Of a stretch of 64,000 nucleotides of DNA, positions 1 through 9,462 are shown one piece after another. The stretch covers positions 2,666,001 through 2,730,000 of the forward strand of contig NZ_CP157390.1 in NCBI RefSeq assembly GCF_040050925.1, written 5' to 3'. The stretch comes from Leifsonia sp. NPDC080035 (GTDB lineage: Bacteria > Actinomycetota > Actinomycetes > Actinomycetales > Microbacteriaceae). The notes beneath the pieces were generated by a model. That model worked only from the letters and a program-made list of their open reading frames with translations, was not told the origin of the DNA and did not search any database. Made by a program: the position numbers and the translations under genes. Position 1 is the stretch's first letter, and each line of letters opens with the position of its first letter.

Positions 1-1311
1 CACGACCGCCTGCGCTGGCTGATCGGCATCGAGGACACCTGCGTCTACCCGGCGCCGGGCTCGACCATGGGACCGCTGAACGAGTTCGAGCTCACCGCGC
101 ACGACGCGCACTGGCGCGAGGACATCCAGACGGCGGCCGCGCTGGGCGCGACCGGCCTGCGCTACGGCGTCAGCTGGCCGCTCGTGCACGTGGCGCCCGG
201 CCGCTTCGACTGGAGCAGGCTCGACGAGCGCATCGGATACGCCGTGCAGGAGCTGGGCCTCACCGTGATCGCCGATCTCGTGCACTACGGAACGCCGACC
301 TGGCTGCCCGGCTCCTTCGTCGACCCGGGTTTCCCGCAGGCTCTGGAGGAGTTCACCGCCGCCTTCGCCGAACGCTATCGCGGACTGGTCGACCACATCA
401 CCCCGCTCAACGAACCGCTGACGACGGCCTCCTTCTGCGGCCTGCGCGGCGTCTGGCCGCCGGCGCTCACCGGGTGGACGGGCTGGACGGCGGTGGTGCT
501 CGGCATCGCCGACGGCGTCCAGCGCTCGATCGCCGCCGCGCGCAGAGCGAACCCGGACGCGGTGATCGTGCACGTGGAGGCGTCGACGATCTACGAGACG
601 ACCGACGACGCGCTCGCCGCGGAGGTCGAGCTGCTGCGCTCGCTCGCGACGCTGCCCACCGACCTCGTGCTCGGGCGCGTGGACGAACGGCATCCGCAGC
701 ACGGCTGGCTGCTCGAGCACGGGGCGCCCGCCGAGCAGCTCGCGGGGCTGACCGCCGGCGCCGCCGAGGTGGACCTGATGGGGGTCAACTACTACCCGGA
801 TCTCACCCCGCGCATCCTGGAGCGTGCCGGCGGCACCGTGCGGCAGGTGACGGCGAACCGCTGGGCGGAGGGCCTCGACGCCGTGCTCCGCGCCTGGGGG
901 GAGCGCTACGGGATGCCGATGCTGGTCACCGAGACGAGCATCGAAGGTCCGGAGCAGGTCCGCCGGGACTGGGTGGATGCCGCCACCGCGACGGTCCGCC
1001 GGCTGCACGCCGACGGGATGGACGTGCGCGGCCTCACCTGGTGGCCGCTGCTCGACTTCGTGGACTGGTCGTTCGCGTCGGGCGGCAGGAACGTGGAGGA
1101 GTTCGTGCTCGATCCGGAGACATCCAGCGACGCGACGGCGGAGACGTTCGCCGACACCGGGCGCGGCCTGACCCCCTTCTTCCGAAGAATGGGACTGATC
1201 GAGCTGACCGAGGAGCCGGACGGATCCCTCAGCCGCACCGCGACCGCGGCTGCGGGAGCCTTCCCGCGCGACGCGAGCACGGTTCCGACCCCGACGACGG
1301 GGGAGGTCTAG
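1..1311 (+). CDS. GH1-like family 1 glycosyl hydrolase (5' partial)
   Basis: Probable beta-glycosidase of the GH1 clan. The frame is open from base 1 through the ATG at 67, and the residues before that ATG (LIGIEDTCVYPAPG) look like real protein, so the start lies upstream of the window and the ATG at 67 is internal. The acid/base motif LNEP is present (N at about residue 137 of the visible part), and the likely nucleophile lies in VTETS further on, a variant of the usual ITENG. Conserved active-site aromatics include GVNYYPD and TWWPLLDFVDW. There is no visible signal peptide, but the N-terminus is missing. The stop TAG abuts the ATG of the next gene, so it forms an operon with the GH2 enzyme and probably the LacI regulator. 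The exact substrate cannot be told. Confidence 0.85.
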   Translation, partial: HDRLRWLIGIEDTCVYPAPGSTMGPLNEFELTAHDAHWREDIQTAAALGATGLRYGVSWPLVHVAPGRFDWSRLDERIGYAVQELGLTVIADLVHYGTPTWLPGSFVDPGFPQALEEFTAAFAERYRGLVDHITPLNEPLTTASFCGLRGVWPPALTGWTGWTAVVLGIADGVQRSIAAARRANPDAVIVHVEASTIYETTDDALAAEVELLRSLATLPTDLVLGRVDERHPQHGWLLEHGAPAEQLAGLTAGAAEVDLMGVNYYPDLTPRILERAGGTVRQVTANRWAEGLDAVLRAWGERYGMPMLVTETSIEGPEQVRRDWVDAATATVRRLHADGMDVRGLTWWPLLDFVDWSFASGGRNVEEFVLDPETSSDATAETFADTGRGLTPFFRRMGLIELTEEPDGSLSRTATAAAGAFPRDASTVPTPTTGEV

Positions 1312-3153
1312 ATGAGCGAGCGCACCCTGCCACGGGCGAGCGGTCTCGACGTCGCGCGGCCCCGGCCGCAGCTGCTGCGCATCCACTGGGCGGAGCTCGA
1401 CGGGACGTGGGGCTTCGCGCACGACGACCTGGAGGTCGGTGAGCGCGAGGGCTGGTACCGGCCGGAGCACCGGCTGCCCGGCGCCATCACGGTGCCGTTC
1501 CCTCCGGAGAGCGCGGCGTCCGGCGTCGCCGACGACCGTTTCCACGACGTGGTCTGGTATCAGCGCGAGATCCCCTGGGAGACCGTGCGGGAGGCCGGGC
1601 TGTCCGAGGAGCGCCCGCGGCTGCACCTGCGCTTCGGCGCCGTCGACTACCGCGCGCGGGTCTGGGTCGGCGGCCGGCTCGTCGGCGAGCACGAGGGCGG
1701 CCACGTGCCGTTCGGCTTCGACATCACGGACGCGGTCGTCCCCGGAGAGCCCGTGCATGTCGCCGTCCGCGCGGAGGACCGTGCGGCGGACGTCGAGCAG
1801 CCGCGCGGAAAACAGGACTGGCAGGAGGACGCGCACGTCATCTGGTATCGCCGGACGACTGGGATCTGGCAGCCGGTCTGGCTGGAGGCAACGCCGGAGC
1901 AGCACGTCGAAGGCGTGCACTTCACGGCCGAGATCGAGCGCGGGGCGGTCTCGTACGAGATCTCCCTGAGCAGGCCGCCGGCGTCGGGAACGCGCTGCCG
2001 CATCCGCCTGCTCCTCGGCGAGGAGACGATCGGCGAGGCCTCGGCGGTCGTGACCACCCAGCGCCACGCCGGGAGCGTCGTGGTGCCCCGGCTGCTGAAC
2101 GGGCAGGACCGGGAGAGGCTGCTCTGGTCGCCGGAGTCGCCGCAGCTCGTCGACGCCATCGTCACGGTGGAACACGAGGGCGCGCCGGCCGACAGCGTCG
2201 CGAGCTATCTCGGCCTCCGTACGACGGGGGTGCGCGACGGCGCCTTCGTGCTCAACGGGTTCCCACGCGTGCTGCGCTCCGTGCTCAGCCAGGGGTACTG
2301 GCCGCAGTCGCATCTCGCCGCACCGAGTGAGGCCGCGCTGCGGGAGGAGGTGGAGCTGATCCTGGCGCTCGGCTTCGACTCCGCGCGGGTGCACCAGAAG
2401 ATCGAGGACCCCCGCTTCCTGTACTGGGCCGATCGGCTCGGTCTGATGCTCTGGGGCGAGGCGCCGGCGACCTACCGGTTCTCGGCCACGGCGGTGGAGC
2501 GGCTCAGCCGGGAGTGGCTCGCGGCACTGGAACGCGACCGGTCGCATCCCTGCATCGTCACCTGGGTCCCGATGAACGAGAGCTGGGGCATCCAGGATGT
2601 CGCCGTTGCGCCCGCGCAGCAGGCGTTCGCCCGTTCCCTCGTGGAGCTGACCAGGGCGGTCGACCCGACCAGGCCGGTCATCTCCAACGACGGCTGGGAG
2701 CATCTCGAGTCCGACATCCTGTCGGTGCACGACTACGATCACGACGCGGAGGCCGTCCGCGCGCGCTACCGCGACCGGGCTGCGGCCGACGCGCTGCGCG
2801 CGGGCACCGGTCCCGCCGGGCGCCGGATGGTGCTCACGGACACGCTGCGCTCCGACGCCCCGCTGATGCTCACCGAGTTCGGCGGCATCGAGTTCCACGC
2901 CGGCCGGTCCGAGGCGCCGGCGGACAGCTGGGGCTACTCGACGGCGAGCACGGCTGCGCAGTTCGAGGAGCGCCTCGGCGCCCTCTACGACGCCCTGCGC
3001 GGCAGCGCGGTGCTCGCCGGCACGTGCTACACGCAGCTCACCGACACGATGCAGGAGACGAACGGGCTGCTCACCGAGGAGAGGAGGCCGAAGCTGCCCG
3101 TGCCGGTGATCCGCGCGATCGTGCGTGGGCCGCAGGGCGCGGACCGCGACTGA
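1312..3153 (+). CDS. Glycoside hydrolase family 2 (beta-galactosidase/beta-glucuronidase type)
   Basis: A 613-residue GH2 enzyme that hydrolyses a beta-linked sugar. The order is an N-terminal jelly-roll sugar-binding domain (roughly residues 40-195), an immunoglobulin-like middle domain (about 200-300) and a TIM barrel from about 305. The acid/base glutamate sits in PMNESWG (E423) and the probable nucleophile in LTEFGG (E522). The length is close to short GH2 glucuronidases and well below the roughly 1,000 residues of LacZ. No signal peptide is seen, so it should act in the cytoplasm on an imported oligosaccharide. The ATG follows directly on the stop of the preceding glycosidase, showing co-translation. 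It is probably under the LacI-type regulator encoded just downstream. Confidence 0.9.
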   Translation: MSERTLPRASGLDVARPRPQLLRIHWAELDGTWGFAHDDLEVGEREGWYRPEHRLPGAITVPFPPESAASGVADDRFHDVVWYQREIPWETVREAGLSEERPRLHLRFGAVDYRARVWVGGRLVGEHEGGHVPFGFDITDAVVPGEPVHVAVRAEDRAADVEQPRGKQDWQEDAHVIWYRRTTGIWQPVWLEATPEQHVEGVHFTAEIERGAVSYEISLSRPPASGTRCRIRLLLGEETIGEASAVVTTQRHAGSVVVPRLLNGQDRERLLWSPESPQLVDAIVTVEHEGAPADSVASYLGLRTTGVRDGAFVLNGFPRVLRSVLSQGYWPQSHLAAPSEAALREEVELILALGFDSARVHQKIEDPRFLYWADRLGLMLWGEAPATYRFSATAVERLSREWLAALERDRSHPCIVTWVPMNESWGIQDVAVAPAQQAFARSLVELTRAVDPTRPVISNDGWEHLESDILSVHDYDHDAEAVRARYRDRAAADALRAGTGPAGRRMVLTDTLRSDAPLMLTEFGGIEFHAGRSEAPADSWGYSTASTAAQFEERLGALYDALRGSAVLAGTCYTQLTDTMQETNGLLTEERRPKLPVPVIRAIVRGPQGADRD

Positions 3154-3211
3154 GGGGATGAGCTACGGTAAGGATCACCCGGGATCGCCCGGGCGGAAGG
3201 GGAGTCGGCGC

Positions 3212-4291
3212 ATGTCAGATCGGGGACGGGTGCGGCGCGTCACCCTCCGCGACATCGCCGACAAGGTCGGGGTGACCCCCTCCGCCGTCTCGATGGCCCT
3301 CGCCGGCAACCACCGCATCGGCGTCGAGACGCGCAAGGCCGTCCAGGCCGCAGCCGCGGAGCTCGGCTACGTCCCCAGCTCCGCCGCGCGGGCCCTGCGC
3401 AACCAGCACGCCGGCACGATCGCCCTGATCGTGCCGACGACGGCGACGCACGTGTTCGGGCACAGCTACTTCATGCACGTCCTCGAGGGGACGTCCTCGG
3501 TCGCGAACGAGCACGACGTGCAGCTGCTGGTGTCCACCAACCCGGACAACGAGCACGGGCTCGCCGCCTACGAGCGCGTGATGCGCTCCCACAGCGCCGA
3601 CGGCGCGATCCTCACCAGCGCCGCGATCGACGACCCCACCGTCGAGCGGCTCATCGACAGCGGGCTGCCCGTGGTGATGATCGGCAGCTTCCCCTACCTC
3701 CCGTCGGCGGTCGCGGTCGGGGTCGACGACCGGTCGGCGTCCCGGACGATCACCGAGCACCTCATCACGGAGCACGGCCGAACGCGGCTGCTGCACATCT
3801 CCGGAACGCTCGACCACCAGACCGGCGTCGATCGCAGGGACGGTTTTCTCGACGCGGTGCGCGCGCACGGGATCGAGGCGGACGCGGTGATCGTGGAGGG
3901 CGACCTCAGCGAGGAGTCCGGCTCGGCCGCGATCGCGGCGCTCGGCGCCAGGATCGACGGCATCGACGGGCTGGTCGCGGCCAATGACGACATGGCCTTC
4001 GGCGCGCTGACGACACTGCGGGCGGCCTCGGTCTCGGTGCCGGGCGACATCGCGATCGCCGGGTTCGACGACTTCGGGCTCGCCAGGGTGACCACCCCGA
4101 GCCTGACCACCATCCGTGTCCCGGCGGAGCAGATGGCAAGGCTTGCCACGGCGCGGCTGTTCCAGCTGATGGAGGGCGAGGACGGCGGCTGGCAGCGGCA
4201 TGTCGTCGACGTGCAGCTCGTGCTCCGCCAGTCCTGCGGGTGCCTCCCGCTGGACTCGACCGCCTCGGAGGCCGGCGTCCTGCCCGTCTGA
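3212..4291 (+). CDS. LacI-family transcriptional regulator
   Basis: A 359-residue sugar-responsive repressor. The N-terminal LacI helix-turn-helix (TLRDIADKVGVTPSAVSMAL) is at about residues 10-30, followed by the hinge region and a periplasmic-binding-protein-like effector domain with the family pattern DGLVAANDDMAFGAL and IAGFDDFG. I chose the ATG at 3212 because a purine-rich ribosome site (GGAAGGGGAG) lies just ahead and the protein then begins with the normal short arm before the helix-turn-helix; the frame is open further upstream. It follows two glycosidase genes and precedes an arabinofuranosidase whose leader carries two LacI-type palindromes, so it likely controls all four genes. 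The inducer is probably a plant-derived sugar, but this is inference. Confidence 0.93.
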   Translation: MSDRGRVRRVTLRDIADKVGVTPSAVSMALAGNHRIGVETRKAVQAAAAELGYVPSSAARALRNQHAGTIALIVPTTATHVFGHSYFMHVLEGTSSVANEHDVQLLVSTNPDNEHGLAAYERVMRSHSADGAILTSAAIDDPTVERLIDSGLPVVMIGSFPYLPSAVAVGVDDRSASRTITEHLITEHGRTRLLHISGTLDHQTGVDRRDGFLDAVRAHGIEADAVIVEGDLSEESGSAAIAALGARIDGIDGLVAANDDMAFGALTTLRAASVSVPGDIAIAGFDDFGLARVTTPSLTTIRVPAEQMARLATARLFQLMEGEDGGWQRHVVDVQLVLRQSCGCLPLDSTASEAGVLPV

Positions 4292-4355
4292 GGGGAATGC
4301 GCGGCGGCCCTTCCCTTGGAGCCCTTCCGTCCTCTATGGTCTGTGCTGACGGGGA

Positions 4356-4373
4356 TGCTCAATCGATAAAGCA
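4356..4373. promoter_or_regulatory. Candidate LacI-type operator O1
   Basis: The 18-bp sequence TGCTCAATCGATAAAGCA is a near palindrome with the central CG step typical of LacI-family operators (TGCT..ATCGAT..AGCA). It lies 65 bp after the LacI gene and upstream of the arabinofuranosidase, and it recurs inverted 45 bp downstream. Confidence 0.7.
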
Positions 4374-4400
4374 CGGAGAGAACACTCGCAACTTCTGGCA

Positions 4401-4418
4401 TGCTGTAACGATTGAGCA
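4401..4418. promoter_or_regulatory. Candidate LacI-type operator O2
   Basis: TGCTGTAACGATTGAGCA reads, on the opposite strand, TGCTCAATCGTTACAGCA, matching the upstream copy at 16 of 18 positions. The centres of the two sites are 45 bp apart. It lies 40 bp ahead of the arabinofuranosidase GTG start, a position that fits repression. Confidence 0.7.
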
Positions 4419-4458
4419 CCCGTCCCGATGCAATGACGCTCGAACGGAAGGACACCAC

Positions 4459-6372
4459 GTGCACATCCAATCCCCACCGCTGCATCGCCGCGGCCTCGCG
4501 GCCGTCGTCGGCCTCATCGCCCTCGTGCTCGCACTCATCGTCGCGCCGCTGGCGGGACCGGCTCCCGCGGAGGCGGCGACCGACGGTCCCTGTGACATCT
4601 ACGCGTCCGCGGGCACCCCGTGCGTCGCCGCCTATAGCCCGGCGCGAGCCCTCTACGCCTCCTACAACGGCCCGCTCTATCAGGTGAAGCGCGCCTCGGA
4701 CGGGGCCACGAGGAACATCGGAGTGCTCGGCGCAGGCGGCTACGCCGATGCGGCGGCGCAGGACGCGTTCTGCGCTGGGACGAGCTGCGTCATCCCCGTC
4801 CTGTACGACCAGTCGGCGAACCACAACGACCTGACGCCCGCTCCCGCAGGCGAACAGGGCGCGGCCAATGCGCCCGCCGACGCCGCCGCCCTTCCGATCA
4901 CCGTCGGCGGCGCGAAGGCATACGGCCTCTACCTGCCGCCGGGCGTCGCTTACCGCCGCTCCAGCAAGGTGACCGTCGGCACCGCACGCGGGGCCAGCCC
5001 GGAATCGATGTACGAGGTGGCGAGCGGCACGAACGTGAACAGCGCGTGCTGCTCCGACTTCGGCAATGTGGAGACCGACACGGTCGACACCGGTGCCGGT
5101 CACATGGACACTCTCAACCTGTCGACGCTCGGCGCTGTGGGCGCGACCGGACACGGCCCCTGGGTGCAGGCGGACCTCGAGGAGGGGGTCTTCCAGGGCA
5201 AGACGTTCGTCTGGACGCCGAATCAGGGCAACGCCTCCAAGTTCGTCACCGCGGTGCTGAAGAACAACGGCGTCGACACCTTCGCGCTGAAGGGCGGGAA
5301 CTCCCAGTCCGGAGGGCTCTCCACCTGGTACAACGGGGCGCTTCCTGACGGCACCGACCGGTTCGGCAGCACCTGGAAGCCGATGAAGCTGGAGGGTTCG
5401 ATCGGCCTCGGTGCCGGTGGAGACAACTCCAACCGCGGAACGCAGTCGTTCTTCGAGGGCGTGATGACCAGCGGCTACGCCACCGACGCGGCGGAGAACG
5501 CGGTCCAGGCGAACATCGTGGCGCAGCACTACGACGGCGTCAGCACCGGCGGCGGCCCCGGTAGGCAGATCGTCGGGCCGGGCGGCAAGTGCGTCGACGT
5601 CTCCGGCGACGACACCGGCGGCAACCTCGCCGTCGTCCAGCTCTGGGACTGCAAGACGCTCGCGGCGGACCAGCGCTGGACGGGCAGCGGGTTCGGCGAC
5701 GGCACCCTCAACACGCTGGGCCGATGCCTCGACGTCGACGGCAACGTGACGACCCTCGGAACGGGCGTCGAACTCTACGACTGCAACGGCGTGCCCGGCC
5801 AGCAGTGGATCCCACAAGCGGACGGCTCCATCAAGAACCCCGCCTCGGGCCTCTGCCTCGACGCCCCGAACGGCAACACGGCAAACGGGACGCCGCTGCG
5901 GATCTGGACCTGCAACGGAGCGCCGGCGCAGAAGTTCCAGGTGACCACGCCGATCCTGCACCCCGTCGCCGGCGCGGCAGCGAAGTGCGTCGATGTGGCG
6001 GGCAACGACCTGAACGTCAACAACCAGCGTGTGCAGCTCTGGTCGTGCCAGAACGTGGTCACGGGCGCGCCCGGCGGGAACGCCGAGGCTCGCGATCAGC
6101 AGTGGACGTACGTACCCGGCGACCAGAGCGTGCGGACGATCGGACGCTGCCTCGACGTGATCGACAACGTCACGACCATGGGCGCGGGGGTGCAGCTGCA
6201 CGACTGCAACGGCGTCGGCGGCCAGCATTGGGTGCCGCAGGCGAACGGCGCGATCCTGAACCCCGCATCCGGCTATTGCCTGGACGCCCCCAACGGGGCG
6301 ACGGCCGATGGCACGGCTCTGCGGATCTGGGACTGCAACGGCGCGCCGGCGCAGACGTTCACCCTGAACTGA
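4459..6372 (+). CDS. Secreted GH54 alpha-L-arabinofuranosidase with two ricin-B lectin modules
   Basis: A 637-residue secreted enzyme that should remove alpha-L-arabinofuranosyl side chains from arabinoxylan, arabinan or similar. A signal peptide (basic start, hydrophobic stretch, cleavage near AEAATDG) covers about residues 1-36. The GH54 catalytic domain (about 40-365) contains CCSDFGNVETD, the family's nucleophile region. Two ricin-type beta-trefoil modules follow (about 368-497 and 499-637), each with QxW-type repeats and SGLCLDAPNG/SGYCLDAPNG signatures, clearly products of an internal duplication. The GTG at 4459 is chosen because AAGGA lies 7 bases upstream and the signal peptide begins there; the frame is open earlier but the extension is not protein-like. 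Fungal GH54 enzymes usually carry CBM42, so the ricin pair is the actinobacterial arrangement. It is controlled by the twin operators in its leader. Confidence 0.9.
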   Translation: MHIQSPPLHRRGLAAVVGLIALVLALIVAPLAGPAPAEAATDGPCDIYASAGTPCVAAYSPARALYASYNGPLYQVKRASDGATRNIGVLGAGGYADAAAQDAFCAGTSCVIPVLYDQSANHNDLTPAPAGEQGAANAPADAAALPITVGGAKAYGLYLPPGVAYRRSSKVTVGTARGASPESMYEVASGTNVNSACCSDFGNVETDTVDTGAGHMDTLNLSTLGAVGATGHGPWVQADLEEGVFQGKTFVWTPNQGNASKFVTAVLKNNGVDTFALKGGNSQSGGLSTWYNGALPDGTDRFGSTWKPMKLEGSIGLGAGGDNSNRGTQSFFEGVMTSGYATDAAENAVQANIVAQHYDGVSTGGGPGRQIVGPGGKCVDVSGDDTGGNLAVVQLWDCKTLAADQRWTGSGFGDGTLNTLGRCLDVDGNVTTLGTGVELYDCNGVPGQQWIPQADGSIKNPASGLCLDAPNGNTANGTPLRIWTCNGAPAQKFQVTTPILHPVAGAAAKCVDVAGNDLNVNNQRVQLWSCQNVVTGAPGGNAEARDQQWTYVPGDQSVRTIGRCLDVIDNVTTMGAGVQLHDCNGVGGQHWVPQANGAILNPASGYCLDAPNGATADGTALRIWDCNGAPAQTFTLN

Positions 6373-6375
6373 GCG

Positions 6376-6411
6376 GCAGCGGGCCCGGAGGACGACCTCC
6401 GGGCCCGCTGC
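6376..6411. terminator. Bidirectional terminator-like hairpin
   Basis: A perfect 16-bp inverted repeat (6376-6391 and 6396-6411) with an ACGA loop between two convergent genes. There is no U-tract, as is common for actinobacterial terminators. Confidence 0.75.
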
Positions 6412-6433
6412 GCTCAGTGCAGACGCTCCGGGC

Positions 6434-9319
6434 TCACTGCCCGTCGTCGTCGTGGTCGGTCGAGCCCGCCGGGATGCCGGGGACGTCGTCCGGGCCGTAG
6501 ATCTTCGCGTCGCCCGGGTACGGCTTCGTCCAGTGCTGCGTCTGGTACCAGGTCCAGCGGTTCATCAGCTCCGGGTTGTCGTAGTCCGGGATGGCGGGGT
6601 GGCCGGCGGTGCCGGTGAAGTGCTGCTTGCCCGCCCACTTCTGCCACTCGGCCGCGACGGGCTTCTCCGCCGCGGGAACGGCCGCGGCGGCCGCCGCCTG
6701 GTCGTTCACCTTCTTCGCCGCATCACCGGTGAGCCCCAGCGTGTCGTAACCGCAGGACGGCTCCGTCACGACGCCCTCCGTGAGCGGCACCTGGTTGCGC
6801 ACCGCGGTGTAGGGGGCGAGGTTCGGCGTGTTCGTGAACGCGTCCACCATCGGCGTCGCGGCGGCGACCTTCTGGTTCAGCGGCTGCGCGCCGAGGATCT
6901 GCTCGATCGTGCGCACCAGGCTGATCTGCGAGTAGTACGTGCTCACGGTCGTGCCGTGGACCGCGTACGGGCTGATCACCTGGATGGGCGAGCGGTGGCC
7001 GTCGACGTGGTCGGCGCCGTCCTGGGTGTCGTCCTCCGCGACGAAGATCGCCGAGTCCTTCCAGTAGCGCGAGTGCGAGATCTCGTCCACGATCTTCCCG
7101 ACGGCGAGGTCGTTGTCGGCGACCTGCGCCTCCGGGTCGGCGGTGCCGCCGGTGTGGTCGCTCGAGAGCCACACCATGTTGAAGTTGGCGGGGCCGTTCT
7201 TCTCGAAATCCTGCTTCCAGGTCGAGTACCGGTAGATGTCCGGCACCGCGAGGTCGAACGGGGCGGCGTTCGGATCGGTGATCGCGTTCAGCGACGGGAT
7301 GGCCGAGCTCGCGTGCAGCTGCAGCGACGGGGTGAACAACTGCGCCGGGTCGCCGCCCGCCATCGTGCCCTGCGCCGCGCAGTAGTACTGCTGCCAGGTC
7401 GCGCCGGCCGGCTTGCCCTCTCCGTACTCGAACTCGCCGAAGTTCTTGGCGGTCTTGCCCGCGGACTGGATGGACGTCCACAGGAAGCCGGAGCGCTGGT
7501 GGCCCAGCACGTCCTCCTCGGTGTCGTACGAGCGCGTGTACTCGCCGGCGCTGGTCTCGGTGTACGCGGGGTTGTCGCCCTGCATGAGCCAGTTGTGGCC
7601 CTCCGCCGAGTTGGTGCCGATGTCGTACGTGTTGTCGTAGAGGCCGAACTGGGTCGCGAGCGCGTGCTGGTTCGGCGTGATCTTCTGGCCGAACTGGGCG
7701 AGCGACGCGTCGCCGTTGCCCTGCTTCATGTCCCCGTACAGCTGGTCGTAGCTGCGGTTCTCCTTCACGAGCAGGAACACGTGCTTGATCGCCGATGGCT
7801 CGCCGATCCGGTTCGGGATGGCGACGAGATGCCCGTTCTCGCCCTGATCGCCCTGCGCCGGCTTGACCGAGTCGGCGGTCCAGCCGTTCTGCGCGAACAC
7901 GGTCGCGGTGTCCTTCTGGATCTGCTTGTCGCTCGGCAGCGTGAAGCGGGTCAGCGACGCGGTCGTGGAGTGCGTGCCATGGCCGGTCGCCGGCGTCGTG
8001 CCCTGGCCCTTGTTGAACGTCAGGGCGGGACCGCGCGCGTCGATGCCGCGCGTGTTGGTGACGACGATCGAGTCGCCGACCGTCGCGACGTTCTCCGGGT
8101 AGTAGTCGGTCGGCAGGAGGCCGATGAAGCTCGCCGGGTCGCGCGGGTCCTTTGCGTCGACGCGGTACACCGCGATCGCGTTCGCGCGGCCGAGCGAGAC
8201 GAGCAGGTGGTCGCCCTGTTTCGCGATGGCGGTCGGCTGGTAGCCGGTCTTCGACGACGACCACGGCTGCGTGGCGATGGTCTGCACGACCGAGCCGCGC
8301 TTGGTGTCGATCACGGAGACCGTGTCGCTGTTCGTGTTGGCGACGTACAGCGTCGTGCCGTCGACGAACTCGGCGGTCGGGTGTAGCTGCACGGGGATGG
8401 ACGAGACCGGCGCGGACGGCTTCGCCGGGTCGATGACGCTCACCGTGCCGGTGGTGGACGTTCCGAGGTAGGTGTCGGCCGGCACCTGCGTGCCGTACGA
8501 GCCCATCGTGGCGTCGCCCGCGGCGGCCTGACGACCGCCCTCGTTCGAGACGTACAGTCTGCCGCCGACGAACTTCAGCTGGCGCGGCGCGATGCCGACC
8601 GGGAAGGTGTGCGTGATCGTGCCGGACGCCGGGTCGATCGCCACGACGATGTTCTGCCCGTTGGCCGCCGCATAGAGCGTCGAGCCGTCGGGGGAGAAGG
8701 TCATCCCGGCGGTCAGCGCCTCGAGACCCGCGGCCGTGTTCGGGATGCCGATCGTCGTCCCGGCGCCGAGGGAGCCGTCGGTGTTGAAGGGGTAGCGGAC
8801 GATACCGGTCGCGACCGGGGCGTAGAGGTACTTCCCGTCCGGTGAGAAGACGGGGCCCTCCTGGCCGACCGTGCCGTCCGCGATCTTCAGGTACGACATG
8901 TTCGCGAACCCGGCGTTCGCCGCGGCCGTCGCGAAGGCGGCGGGCGCGAGCGTGCCCGCCGCGGCGACCGGGCGGTAGGTGCTGAGGTCGAACACCTGCA
9001 GGTCGACCGAGCGGTCGGTGCTGGTCCCGACGACGAAACGGCCGTCCGGGCTGACGACGGAGGCCATCAGCTTGCCGAACGGCGTCATCAGGCGGTCGCC
9101 GATCGGCTTGATCATCTGGTCGGAGGAGATCTGCTCCCCGCCAGCGTACTGACTGCCCACCTGGTGGTCGTCGAACGCGAGGGTGGAGGCGGTGGCGATG
9201 CCGCCGCCGACCAGGGCGAGCGCGCACCCGGCGCCGATGGCGATGAGGCGCCGGCCGGGGGAGAAGGAGGAGAGGAAGCGCTTGCCCGATGGTGAGCGCC
9301 GGGGGGTCTTGCCGTGCAT
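6434..9319 (-). CDS. Secreted beta-propeller (YVTN/YncE-like) and phosphoesterase fusion protein
   Basis: A 961-residue exported protein. The N-terminus has a long basic segment then a hydrophobic helix (about residues 25-49) that is a signal peptide or anchor. Residues about 60-470 are a YVTN/YncE-type beta-propeller with repeats such as FSPDGKYLY, FSPDGSTLY and VSVIDTKRG. From about residue 510 comes an alkaline-phosphatase-fold phosphoesterase domain of the acid phosphatase/phospholipase C superfamily, marked by VKENRSYDQLYGD (E520). It likely cleaves phosphate esters outside the cell; the propeller may bind a partner. The start has AAAGGT a few bases ahead. Its upstream region is unusually rich in palindromes. 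The substrate is not evident from sequence. Confidence 0.88.
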   Translation of the reverse strand: MHGKTPRRSPSGKRFLSSFSPGRRLIAIGAGCALALVGGGIATASTLAFDDHQVGSQYAGGEQISSDQMIKPIGDRLMTPFGKLMASVVSPDGRFVVGTSTDRSVDLQVFDLSTYRPVAAAGTLAPAAFATAAANAGFANMSYLKIADGTVGQEGPVFSPDGKYLYAPVATGIVRYPFNTDGSLGAGTTIGIPNTAAGLEALTAGMTFSPDGSTLYAAANGQNIVVAIDPASGTITHTFPVGIAPRQLKFVGGRLYVSNEGGRQAAAGDATMGSYGTQVPADTYLGTSTTGTVSVIDPAKPSAPVSSIPVQLHPTAEFVDGTTLYVANTNSDTVSVIDTKRGSVVQTIATQPWSSSKTGYQPTAIAKQGDHLLVSLGRANAIAVYRVDAKDPRDPASFIGLLPTDYYPENVATVGDSIVVTNTRGIDARGPALTFNKGQGTTPATGHGTHSTTASLTRFTLPSDKQIQKDTATVFAQNGWTADSVKPAQGDQGENGHLVAIPNRIGEPSAIKHVFLLVKENRSYDQLYGDMKQGNGDASLAQFGQKITPNQHALATQFGLYDNTYDIGTNSAEGHNWLMQGDNPAYTETSAGEYTRSYDTEEDVLGHQRSGFLWTSIQSAGKTAKNFGEFEYGEGKPAGATWQQYYCAAQGTMAGGDPAQLFTPSLQLHASSAIPSLNAITDPNAAPFDLAVPDIYRYSTWKQDFEKNGPANFNMVWLSSDHTGGTADPEAQVADNDLAVGKIVDEISHSRYWKDSAIFVAEDDTQDGADHVDGHRSPIQVISPYAVHGTTVSTYYSQISLVRTIEQILGAQPLNQKVAAATPMVDAFTNTPNLAPYTAVRNQVPLTEGVVTEPSCGYDTLGLTGDAAKKVNDQAAAAAAVPAAEKPVAAEWQKWAGKQHFTGTAGHPAIPDYDNPELMNRWTWYQTQHWTKPYPGDAKIYGPDDVPGIPAGSTDHDDDGQ

Positions 9320-9380
9320 TTCACGTACCTTTCGAGGTCGGTGACTGCGGCCGGTCGGGGCCGCATTCCCGACCCTGGCG

Positions 9381-9418
9381 TGACCCCCGAGAGGGGGTCA
9401 ACCAAATGGTTCATGAAC
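9381..9418. promoter_or_regulatory. Cluster of three abutting palindromes upstream of the phosphoesterase
   Basis: Three perfect palindromes follow each other: TGACCCCC-GAGA-GGGGGTCA (9381-9400), AACCA-AA-TGGTT (9400-9411) and GTTCATGAAC (9409-9418). They lie 62-99 bp upstream of the minus-strand phosphoesterase start, a plausible operator or promoter region. The regulator is unknown. Confidence 0.5.
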
Positions 9419-9462
9419 GGGCGCTTACCTTGGGGATTTCTGGGCGTGTCCTCTGAGAACCG

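Noticed and set aside
4316..4340. TTGGAG and TATGGT as a promoter for the arabinofuranosidase
   Set aside because: The spacer is only 13 bases, too short for a normal sigma-70 promoter.
3694..6228. A long minus-strand frame across the LacI and arabinofuranosidase genes
   Set aside because: It spans an intergenic operator region and two recognisable genes on the other strand, and its translation has no domain.
6452..8386. A long plus-strand frame opposite the phosphoesterase
   Set aside because: Arg/Val/Asp-rich translation typical of a shadow frame in high-GC DNA.
9400..9431. PHO box before the phosphoesterase
   Set aside because: GTTCATGAAC resembles half of a PhoP site, but no second repeat follows at 11 bases on either strand.
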